NCBI RefSeq assembly: GCF_016907455.1
Contig: NZ_JAFBCB010000001.1
Coordinates: forward strand, 248,001 to 312,000
Source: Brachybacterium muris
GTDB lineage: Bacteria > Actinomycetota > Actinomycetes > Actinomycetales > Dermabacteraceae
Length of the DNA stretch: 64,000 nucleotides
Reading direction: 5' to 3'
Shown: positions 51,840 to 59,239 of the stretch, in pieces
Position numbering within the stretch: the first letter of the stretch is position 1
Layout: each line of letters begins with the position of its first letter
Notes under the pieces: generated by a model
The model's database searches: none
Told to the model about the DNA's origin: nothing
Seen by the model: only the letters and a program-made list of their open reading frames with translations
Program-made: the position numbers and the translations under genes

Positions 51840-52751
51840 TCAGGACAGGAACTCGTCCACCTCGGCGCGGGTGGGGGCGCTCTCGGTGCCCTTGCGGGTC
51901 ACCGCGATCGCTGCGGCGGCGTTCGCGCGGGTGGCGGCCGATTCCCAGTCCGCCCCGAGGGCCCGCTCGGCCAGCATCACGCCGGTGTGGGTGTCCCCGG
52001 CGCCGTTGGTGTCCCTGGCTCTCTGGGGGAAGGCGGGGATGTGGGTGCCGCGGCCGTGGTGGAACACGGTGCAGCCGCGCTCACCGTCGCGCACCACCAC
52101 CACGGCGTGCGCACCGATGCGGCGGCGCAGCGCGGCGGGGGTGTCCTCCAGGGAGTCCAGGCCGGTCAGCGCCCGCGCTTCGTCGGCATTGGAGGTCCAC
52201 ACGGTGGTGCGGGCCAGCACCCGCTCCTGCACCTCGGCGGAGAACGAGGCGAACGGCTCCCCAGGATCGAGCACCACCTCGACGCCCGCGGGCACCGAGT
52301 CCAGGAACGCCAGCAATGGTTCCCGGGTGGGCTCGAACAGGGTGTACCCGGAGATGCACAGCAGATCACCGGGCTGCGGGTCCAGCCGAGCCAGGGAATC
52401 GGCGGTGATCTCGCGCTCCGCCCCGTACACGGTGAGGAAGCTGCGCTCGGCCGACGGCTCCAGCAGCACCACGCAGTACCCGGTGTCATCGCCCTCGCGG
52501 GGGAGGTCCGACAGGGTCACGCCGTCGACACCGAGAACCTCGCGCACCAGGTCGCCGTTGGGGCCGGTGCCGTGGGCGCCGCCGTGCACGGCCTGGGCGC
52601 CGGTGCGGGCCGCGGCGATCAGGATGGTGGAGGCACCTCCGGCGTAGCGCTTCTCGCTGCTGGCGTTGACGTTCCCGCCGCGCGGTGGCAGCGAGGGCAC
52701 CTCGAGGATCACGTCCACGAGAGCCTGGGCGGTGTGCAGCACGCGAGGCAT
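51840..52751 (-). CDS. PfkB-family carbohydrate kinase
   Basis: This 303-residue sugar or nucleoside kinase has the N-terminal PfkB pattern (MPRVLHTAQALVDVILEVP, then YAGGASTILIAAARTGAQA) and the C-terminal signature DTNGAGDTHTGVML with catalytic Asp. It is closer to ribokinase-like members than to the fructose-phosphate kinase at 32 kb; the substrate is unknown. The ATG at 52751 gives the usual start. It lies 89 bp after a membrane protein gene on the same strand. Confidence 0.87.
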   Translation of the reverse strand: MPRVLHTAQALVDVILEVPSLPPRGGNVNASSEKRYAGGASTILIAAARTGAQAVHGGAHGTGPNGDLVREVLGVDGVTLSDLPREGDDTGYCVVLLEPSAERSFLTVYGAEREITADSLARLDPQPGDLLCISGYTLFEPTREPLLAFLDSVPAGVEVVLDPGEPFASFSAEVQERVLARTTVWTSNADEARALTGLDSLEDTPAALRRRIGAHAVVVVRDGERGCTVFHHGRGTHIPAFPQRARDTNGAGDTHTGVMLAERALGADWESAATRANAAAAIAVTRKGTESAPTRAEVDEFLS

Positions 52752-52840
52752 GGGGCCAGTGTAGGCAGTGGCACATCGAGCGCTGGGAGCAGGACCATGG
52801 CGGCCCTCGCCGTCTCCGCGGTGGACAGGCTGTTCAGCGG

Positions 52841-53425
52841 TCAGGGCCGCTGCACGCGGCGAGCGGTGATGATCTGGGCGATCCTGCCTGTGATCGGCAG
52901 CAGGCACATCAGCGCGAACAGCAGCCACAGGGACACGGTGGTCGCGAGCCCGGGACCGAGGATCCACACCGGCACGAACAGCAGCATCGCCAGGATCGGG
53001 GTGGAGATGATGCCCGTCCCCGCCAGCAGAGACCATCCCAGGGGTGCCACCTTGCGGGCACCGATGGTGCGCAGTCGGTCCAGCCGTACCAGCATCAGGA
53101 TGTCCAGTGTGAGAGCGGCGATCGCGAACGCCGCGATCAGCAGCACGCCTCCCACGCTCGTCACGAACCAGCCCAGGAACACGTCGACGCCATGCATCTT
53201 GTTCCCGTCGTACGGTCCGGCCAGAACGTCACCCCACTGGACCATCACCATGGTGGCGATGAACGGGATGGTCGTGACCAGCACCAGGGCGATGCCCACC
53301 AGGCCGCCCCACAGGCCCAGTGTCCTCGTTCCCCGCAACTCCGCTGAGAACGGATCCGCAGGGGAGGCGGTCGGTCCGGATCGGTCTGCGCCGTGAGGGC
53401 CCGGCGCCGGTGGTGGCAGGGCCAT
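52841..53425 (-). CDS. membrane protein of unknown function, four helices
   Basis: This 194-residue protein has a Pro/Gly/Ala-rich cytoplasmic start and four hydrophobic segments (about 38-60, 85-110, 130-150 and 155-178). No family is recognised. The ATG at 53425 overlaps the stop of the upstream reductase gene (TGATG), so the two are co-translated. A functional link with the flavoenzyme is possible but unproven. Confidence 0.75.
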   Translation of the reverse strand: MALPPPAPGPHGADRSGPTASPADPFSAELRGTRTLGLWGGLVGIALVLVTTIPFIATMVMVQWGDVLAGPYDGNKMHGVDVFLGWFVTSVGGVLLIAAFAIAALTLDILMLVRLDRLRTIGARKVAPLGWSLLAGTGIISTPILAMLLFVPVWILGPGLATTVSLWLLFALMCLLPITGRIAQIITARRVQRP

Positions 53426-55644
53426 CACAGACCAGCCGACGTCTCGACGGCCTGCCGGATGGCACGCTCGGCGTCGAGCTCAGCGGCCACGTCGGCCCCG
53501 CCCACCACGTGCACCCGCGGGGTGCGGCCGGAACGAGCGGCCAGCAGCTCATCGGCGAGGGTCCGCTCGGAGACCTGCCCGGCGCAGATCACCACGGTGT
53601 CGACCTCGATCAGCGTCTGCTCCTCACCCACGGTGATGTGCAGGCCCTGCTCGTCGATCCGCTGATACGCCACCCCGGTGTGCTGGACGACGCCCGCACG
53701 GCGCAGCTCGGCACGGTGCACCCAGCCGGTGGTGCGGCCCAGGCCCGCCCCGATCTTCGTCTCCTTGCGCTGCAGCAGGTGCACCTCACGGGAGCGCCGC
53801 CCGTCAGCGGGCACGGCGGCATCGGCGGCGGTGGTGATAGTGCCGGGGGCGCCGGTGTCGTCGGGGGTCTCGCTGTCCGGCGCCACGCGCGGTTGCGGGC
53901 GAGGGCGCGGCAGGATCCCGCCGCGGCGCTCGGCCGGATCCACCACGCCCCAGTGCTCCCGCCACGTATCGGCATCGAGCGTGGGGGAGGGCTGCGGCGC
54001 GGTGAGGAACTGGGCCACGTCCACCCCAATGCCGCCCGCGCCGATGATCGCCACCCGCTGGCCGGCCTCCGCGCGGCCCTCCAGCAGGTCCGCGTAGGAG
54101 ATGACCTGGGGACCCGCGGCCGCGCTCTTCGAAGCGTCGGTGGCGTCGGGGGTGTCGTCGACCGGGGCGTCGGTGGCCGGGCCGTTCCCGTCGGGAGCGA
54201 AGCCGGGCAGGTCCACGGCGCGTGGTGCCACGCCGGTGGCCACGATGACGTCGTGGAAGCCCAGCAGGTCCTCCGCGGTGGGGCGGGTGTCCAGGCGGAT
54301 CCCCACCCCGGCGGCCGCCAGGCGCATCGGCCAGGAGTGCAGCAGCTGCCGGTAGTCCTCCTTGCCGGGGATCCGGGCGGCCATCCGCAGCTGCCCGCCC
54401 AGCTCACCCGATGCCTCGAAAAGTGTCACCACATGGCCGCGCTCGGCTGCTGCGAGTGCCGCCTCGATCCCCGCCGGGCCTGCGCCCACCACGGCCACGC
54501 GGCGACGCCTGCGCTCCAGCACCGGGGTGAGCACCAGCTCCGTCTCCCTCGCGGCGCGGGGGTTGACCAGGCAGCTGGCCCGCTGACCGTCGAACACCTT
54601 GTCCAGGCAGGCCTGGTTGCAGGCGATGCAGGGCACCACCTGCGAGGCGCGGCCGTCGGCCAGCTTCCGCGGCAGGTGCGGATCCGCCAGCAGGGGGCGT
54701 GCCATGGAGATGAGGTCCGCCTGGCCGTCGGCCAGGACCTGCTCGGCGACGGCCGGGTCGTGGATGCGGTTCGAGGCCACCACCGGCACGTCCACGCTCA
54801 TCCGCAGTCGCTCGGTGAGGGGCGTGAACGCGGCCCGCGGCACCGAGGTGACGATGGTGGGCACCCGTGACTCGTGCCAGCCGATGCCGGTGGACAGCAC
54901 GTCCACGCCGCGTTCGGTGAGGCCCCGGGCCAGCACCATGGTCTCCACCCAGTCCTGACCCTCGGGCACCAGGTCCAGCAGGGAGATGCGGTAGCTGAGC
55001 AGGGCGTCCGGCCCGATCGCCTCGCGCACCGCAGCGGCCACGGCCAGCGGGAACGCCCGTCGCGCCTCCGCGCCGCGGCCCCACCTGTCCCGGCGGCGGT
55101 TGGTGGCCGGGGCCAGGAACTGGTTCAGCAGGTACCCCTCGGATCCCATCAGCTCCACCCCGTCGTACCCGGCCTGGACGGCCCGGTGCGCGGCGGCGGC
55201 GAAGTGGTCGATGGTGCGCTGCACGCCGCGGCGGGTGAGGCGCCGGGCCCGGAACGGGGTCAGTGGTGACTTCCCTGCGCGGGCCGAGGCGGCCAGGGGG
55301 TGGAAGGCGTAGCGGCCCGCGTGCAGCAGCTGCAGGATGATGCGGCCATCGGCCTCATGGACCTCCCGGGTGATCACCCGGTGGCGCTCCATGGTGTGCT
55401 CATCGGCCTGCCCGCCGCGCGGGGTGAGGCGGCCGGTGCGATCGGGGGAGTAGCCGCCGGTGACGATCAGGCCCACGCCGCCGCGGGCGCGCTCTGCGAC
55501 GTAGGCGGCGAGCTTGTCGGCATCGGCCGGGGAGTCCTCCAGGCCCACGTGCATCGAGCCCATCACGATGCGGTTGCGCACCTCGAACCGCCCCAGGTCC
55601 AGGGGGGACAGCAGGCGGGCGTACCCGGGCCGTGGAGTGCGCAT
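53425..55644 (-). CDS. 2,4-dienoyl-CoA reductase-like flavoenzyme (FadH/OYE family)
   Basis: This 739-residue NADPH-dependent reductase has an Old Yellow Enzyme barrel (about 1-350: VRNRIVMGSMHVGLED, LLHAGRYAF, GYLLNQFLAPATNRR). An iron-sulfur site lies in CIACNQACLDKVFDG plus Cys of RASCLVNP. FAD (VAVVGAGPAGIEAALAA) and NADPH (VAIIGAGGIGVDVAQFL) domains follow. Between the last two motifs and again near 600 lie Asp/Thr/Ala-rich insertions not usual in FadH. The true substrate could be a dienoyl-CoA or another conjugated compound. ATG at 55644. The next gene overlaps its stop. Confidence 0.88.
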   Translation of the reverse strand: MRTPRPGYARLLSPLDLGRFEVRNRIVMGSMHVGLEDSPADADKLAAYVAERARGGVGLIVTGGYSPDRTGRLTPRGGQADEHTMERHRVITREVHEADGRIILQLLHAGRYAFHPLAASARAGKSPLTPFRARRLTRRGVQRTIDHFAAAAHRAVQAGYDGVELMGSEGYLLNQFLAPATNRRRDRWGRGAEARRAFPLAVAAAVREAIGPDALLSYRISLLDLVPEGQDWVETMVLARGLTERGVDVLSTGIGWHESRVPTIVTSVPRAAFTPLTERLRMSVDVPVVASNRIHDPAVAEQVLADGQADLISMARPLLADPHLPRKLADGRASQVVPCIACNQACLDKVFDGQRASCLVNPRAARETELVLTPVLERRRRRVAVVGAGPAGIEAALAAAERGHVVTLFEASGELGGQLRMAARIPGKEDYRQLLHSWPMRLAAAGVGIRLDTRPTAEDLLGFHDVIVATGVAPRAVDLPGFAPDGNGPATDAPVDDTPDATDASKSAAAGPQVISYADLLEGRAEAGQRVAIIGAGGIGVDVAQFLTAPQPSPTLDADTWREHWGVVDPAERRGGILPRPRPQPRVAPDSETPDDTGAPGTITTAADAAVPADGRRSREVHLLQRKETKIGAGLGRTTGWVHRAELRRAGVVQHTGVAYQRIDEQGLHITVGEEQTLIEVDTVVICAGQVSERTLADELLAARSGRTPRVHVVGGADVAAELDAERAIRQAVETSAGL

Positions 55645-55726
55645 GGGCCGATTCTGCCAGGTGACCGGCCGGACACCGACCGATAATGGCTCGCCTGCGA
55701 GTGCGGGAGCGTGGTGCACTGCGGTC

Positions 55727-56821
55727 ATGCAGATCACGATCCGTCCCCTGGACCTCTCCTCCGACCACGAGCTCGAGCAGTACGCCGCCGTGGTTCGGGC
55801 CAGTGACGACGTCGCCTTCGGTGGGCACGAGGAGCAGTCCGTGGAAGAACTGCGAGTCGACTTCGCCGACACCCCCTACTGGCATCAGGAGCGCTACATC
55901 GCCGTCGGTGAACTGATGGAGGGCGGCGAGAGCGTGGTGGGCACCGGCTCGTTGATGTTCCCGCTGCAGGAGAACCTCGAGACGGTGCACCTGGGCATCA
56001 CCACCCATCCCGCCGTACGGGGTCACGGGGTCGCCACGACGCTGCTGGAGCAGGCCCTGGTGCCCGCGATCCACGAGTCGGACCGCTCCTTGATCTCTGT
56101 GTACGGCGAGATCCCCGCCGAGGGCGACGTGGACGACCCGGTTCTGCCCGCCAACCGGCTCGGCGCCCGCCTGGGGCTGTCCCGCAAGAACGTCGGCGTG
56201 TGCCGGATGCTGCCGCTGCCGATCGACGACGCCCTGCTGGACCAACTGGAAGCCGAGGGTCAAGAGAAGCTCGGCCAGTACCGGATCAAGCTGTGGGGGG
56301 ACGAGATCCCCGAGGAGCACCTCGAGGCCTACGGACTGCTGCTGCGCCAGATCGAGCTGGACGAGCCCGACGAGGAGGTGGAGCACGAGCCGGCCGAGTA
56401 CACCCCCGAGAGGATCCGGGTGCTGGAGAAGCGCCGCCGCGAACGAGGTGTGCGGGCCCTGATCGCGGTTGCCGTCGCCCCTGACGGCGCCATCGCCGGC
56501 AACACCGAGGTGCAGTTCCAGAAGGCGGAGGGCACCACCATCGCCTGGCAGGAGAACACCCTGGTGATGCCCGAGCATCGCGGGCACCGGCTGGGCCTCG
56601 CGCTCAAGGTCGCCACCCACCGCCTGCTGAGCCGCGAGATGCCGGCCGTGCAGTCCCTGCTCACCTTCAACTCCCACGTGAACCCCTGGATGATCAGCAT
56701 CAACGACCGTCTCGGCTACCGGGTGGCGTTCCGCGAGATCGCCTTCCAGGGCCGCCCGGACCTCAGCGGTGGTCTGCTGCCATCGACGTCCGGCACCGGC
56801 AGTGCCAGGATGGGCGCATGA
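55727..56821 (+). CDS. tandem GNAT acetyltransferase
   Basis: This 364-residue protein contains two GNAT folds, each with its acetyl-CoA loop: HPAVRGHGVATTLLEQAL (about 94-111) and MPEHRGHRLGLALKVATHRL (about 283-302). A Glu/Asp-rich linker (ELDEPDEEVEHEPAEY) joins them. Mycothiol synthase has a similar tandem plan, but the sequences beyond the loops do not clearly match it, so the substrate stays open. The ATG at 55727 is used. The next gene starts in its stop codon (ATGA). Confidence 0.82.
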   Translation: MQITIRPLDLSSDHELEQYAAVVRASDDVAFGGHEEQSVEELRVDFADTPYWHQERYIAVGELMEGGESVVGTGSLMFPLQENLETVHLGITTHPAVRGHGVATTLLEQALVPAIHESDRSLISVYGEIPAEGDVDDPVLPANRLGARLGLSRKNVGVCRMLPLPIDDALLDQLEAEGQEKLGQYRIKLWGDEIPEEHLEAYGLLLRQIELDEPDEEVEHEPAEYTPERIRVLEKRRRERGVRALIAVAVAPDGAIAGNTEVQFQKAEGTTIAWQENTLVMPEHRGHRLGLALKVATHRLLSREMPAVQSLLTFNSHVNPWMISINDRLGYRVAFREIAFQGRPDLSGGLLPSTSGTGSARMGA

Positions 56822-57345
56822 ACGAGAACTCCACCCCCGCCACAGCCGTCCCGTCGGGCGAGTCCCGGATCGTCACCGCCTCCCGCGAGGTCCGCGCCCC
56901 CGCGGTGCGGATCTTCGAGCTGATCGCCGAGCCGTCCGAGCAACCCCGCTGGGACGGCAACGGCAATCTGCAGGAAGCCGCGGAAGGGCAGCGCGTCCAC
57001 GCCGTGGGCGACGTCTTCGCCATGCTCAACACCAGCGGCAAGGTGCGCGAGAACCACGTGGTGGCCTTCGACGAGGGCCGTGAGATCGCCTGGAAGCCCG
57101 CCTCCGAGGGGGAGCAGCCGGCCGGCCACCGCTGGGGCTGGCGCCTCACCCCGCAGGGAGAGAACAGCACCCTGGTGGAGCACAGCTACGACTGGACCGA
57201 GCTGACCGACGAGCGCCGCTTCGAGCGGGCCCGCTCCACCACCGCCGAGAACCTGCTGGCCTCGATCGACCGCCTCGCCGAGCTCGCCGAGAGCGGGGGC
57301 GCCGGTCACGTGGATCCCGACGGTGGCACCGACACCGTCGCCTAA
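56818..57345 (+). CDS. SRPBCC-family (START-like) protein
   Basis: This 175-residue protein has a hydrophobic-pocket SRPBCC fold: VRAPAVRIFELIAEPSEQPRWDG at the start and HRWGWRLTPQGENSTLVEHS in the later strands, ending with the long C-terminal helix. Such proteins bind lipids or aromatic ligands. It is translationally coupled to the acetyltransferase gene (ATGA overlap) and followed 5 bp later by a DUF1992 gene. Confidence 0.85.
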   Translation: MNENSTPATAVPSGESRIVTASREVRAPAVRIFELIAEPSEQPRWDGNGNLQEAAEGQRVHAVGDVFAMLNTSGKVRENHVVAFDEGREIAWKPASEGEQPAGHRWGWRLTPQGENSTLVEHSYDWTELTDERRFERARSTTAENLLASIDRLAELAESGGAGHVDPDGGTDTVA

Positions 57346-57350
57346 GCCCC

Positions 57351-57866
57351 ATGAGCTCCGGTGACCTGGTGCCGCGGGAGGACCCGGTGGATGCGGCGAT
57401 CGCCCGGGGGGACTTCGACGACCTCGCGCTCGCTGGCAAGCCCTTGCGCCTCCCGGCCCGGCACGACCCGGACTGGTGGATCAAGCAACGCATCGACGCG
57501 GACGACGTGGACCGCGACGCCCTGCTGCCGGTGGTGGTGCTGCTGCGCCGCGAGCACGACCTTCGCGATGAGACCCTCGCGGCGCTGCTGACCGAGCAGG
57601 ACGTGCGCGACTACGCCGAGGACTACACGCGGCGGGTCCGGGACGACCGGCTGCGGAACCCCCTGGCGCGCATGCTCGCCCCGGAGCTGGATCCCGATGT
57701 GGCGGTGGAGCGGTGGCAGCAGTTGCGGGCGTCGGCCGGTGGGCCGTTCGACGGCGAGGACGGGCCCGAATCAGAACCTGCCGCGGACGGTACTGGGCCG
57801 TCGGGGACCGGTATGAGCGCAGGAACACGACGCCAATGGTGGCCGTTCGGGCGACGCACCCTCTGA
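57351..57866 (+). CDS. DUF1992 (DnaJ-C28-like) protein
   Basis: The 171-residue protein opens with the DUF1992 pattern: AIARGDFDDLALAGKPL, then DPDWWIKQRI and later RRVRDDRLRNPLARML. Members are short cytoplasmic proteins of unproven function related to the conserved domain of DNAJC28. The C-terminal 45 residues are a disordered Gly/Glu/Pro tail ending WWPFGRRTL. It is the last gene of the acetyltransferase-SRPBCC operon. Confidence 0.85.
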   Translation: MSSGDLVPREDPVDAAIARGDFDDLALAGKPLRLPARHDPDWWIKQRIDADDVDRDALLPVVVLLRREHDLRDETLAALLTEQDVRDYAEDYTRRVRDDRLRNPLARMLAPELDPDVAVERWQQLRASAGGPFDGEDGPESEPAADGTGPSGTGMSAGTRRQWWPFGRRTL

Positions 57867-57887
57867 GCAGAACTCGCCTCCGTCGAC

Positions 57888-58586
57888 TCACGCCCGCTGT
57901 GCGCCGACTCGCGTTCCGTCCAGGTCAGCGCGCACCCACCACACCTGACCCGAGCCGATCACCCTCACCGCCCCGTCGTTCTCGAGAACCACCGCCGTGT
58001 CCTCATCGATCGCGACCGCCTCAGGGCACAGACCTCCCTCGACCAGCCCAACGGCCCGGCTCAGGGTCCCGGCCTGCGCGGCGTGGGAATCCACCAGCCA
58101 CGGCACCAGTCCCAGCCCGGGCAGGACGGTGAGCTCGTCCAGCTCTTCTGAGCACTCCTGCGAGCAGACCTCGACCCCGCTCAGGCGGTAGCCGCCGGCC
58201 AGGGACCGGGTGGCGGCGATCATCGCCCCGGCCGAGAAGCCGAGATAGGGCATGCCCGCTGCGACGCGTTCCTGGATCACAGGGGCGAAGGGTGCGAGCG
58301 CCTCCCGGTACACCGGGGTGGGGCCACCGCCGACCAGCAGCGCCCCGGCGGTGCGGATCTCCTCTGCCACGGGGCCGCCGTCCAGCGGGACCACGCGCAC
58401 GTCCGCATCCAGCGGTGCGAGCAGCTCCAGGTAGTCCCAGGCGAACCGTGCGGCGATGTGCGCGGAGCCGGTCAGGAGGACGGCGACATGCTCCACCGAG
58501 GTCGACCGACAGGTCTCCAGGAAGGGGGCTACGACAGCGGGGGACCGCGTGGTGTCGGGCCCGCCACCCACCAGGACGATGCTCAT
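57888..58586 (-). CDS. S51-like type 1 glutamine amidotransferase-fold peptidase
   Basis: This 232-residue protein shows LVGGGPDTT at the start and the nucleophile elbow LGFSAGAMIAATR (Ser about 119) of the S51 peptidase/cyanophycinase family. VDSHAAQAG supplies a His in the usual region. Family members cleave Asp-containing dipeptides or beta-linked peptides, or act in peptide recycling. No signal peptide is seen. It is convergent with the DUF1992 gene, 21 bp away. Confidence 0.83.
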   Translation of the reverse strand: MSIVLVGGGPDTTRSPAVVAPFLETCRSTSVEHVAVLLTGSAHIAARFAWDYLELLAPLDADVRVVPLDGGPVAEEIRTAGALLVGGGPTPVYREALAPFAPVIQERVAAGMPYLGFSAGAMIAATRSLAGGYRLSGVEVCSQECSEELDELTVLPGLGLVPWLVDSHAAQAGTLSRAVGLVEGGLCPEAVAIDEDTAVVLENDGAVRVIGSGQVWWVRADLDGTRVGAQRA

Positions 58587-58650
58587 CTTGTGCTCCTACC
58601 TGGAGGGTGAGCGGGCTTCAGTGACAGCTAGCAATGACTGGCCGCCTTCG

Positions 58651-58929
58651 TCAGATGGTGGAGCCGTAACGCTGGCGTGCAGCCTCCCCACTGGTCCCGA
58701 TGGCCTCGCCCACCTCGCGCCACGACATGCGCTGGTGCCGAGCTGTGTGGACAGCTTCTGCCAGTTCACTCTCAGAGGCGTCGCGCCTCCACGCAGCCAG
58801 TCTTACCGCCATGAGCGGAGGAAGAGCCGCGTCCTCATCGTCTGCCTTCGGACTGTAGTTCTCGAACGCATCAGCGAACTCATCGGCTCGGGCCTTGATG
58901 TCATCGAGCGAGCGTCGTGTCATGGTCAT
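58651..58929 (-). CDS. HTH protein, probable antitoxin of a small two-gene module
   Basis: The 92-residue protein has an acidic N-terminal half and a C-terminal helix-turn-helix (HQRMSWREVGEAIGTSGEAA), a layout seen in DNA-binding antitoxins. Its ATG follows directly on the stop of the preceding small gene (TGA-ATG), so the two are one unit. If this is a toxin-antitoxin pair, the order is toxin first, as in higBA. I cannot name the family. Confidence 0.65.
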   Translation of the reverse strand: MTMTRRSLDDIKARADEFADAFENYSPKADDEDAALPPLMAVRLAAWRRDASESELAEAVHTARHQRMSWREVGEAIGTSGEAARQRYGSTI

Positions 58930-59163
58930 TCACCTCAAGAACTTCGGTCGGGCCGGGTGCATGGCGTGTGCGATGGCGATGACGCCGTGCCATTCGATGA
59001 CTCCGACTTCGATCAGGGTCCCGGACTCGTCCGGGCCTATGAACATCGTCATCGAATCGTCCTGCACGAAATGACGAACGGGGAATCTGAGGGCGTGGAG
59101 CATCGACGATTCAGAAACCCCGTGCCGATGGGCGCTGGCGAGGATGACCGGCTCTGGCTCCAT
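58930..59163 (-). CDS. small protein, probable toxin partner of the HTH protein
   Basis: The 77-residue product (ATG at 59163; a TTG at 59184 is possible) reads SAHRHGVSESSMLHALRFP, then TMFIGPDESGTLIEVGVIEW and HAMHPARPKFL at the end. The His-x-Gly-Val-Ser start, Gly-Pro-Asp turn and closing HAM..RPKFL pattern resemble small BrnT/RelE-like RNase toxins found with HTH antitoxins; this is judged by pattern only. A GTTAC-TT-GTTAC repeat lies 7-18 bp before the ATG and could be an operator. Confidence 0.6.
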   Translation of the reverse strand: MEPEPVILASAHRHGVSESSMLHALRFPVRHFVQDDSMTMFIGPDESGTLIEVGVIEWHGVIAIAHAMHPARPKFLR

Positions 59164-59239
59164 GAACAAGACTAGACGTAACAAGTAACCTTGCCAAGGG
59201 GTGCGGTTGGCCGGTTCCTGCCCACCTGCACCCCCCGCC

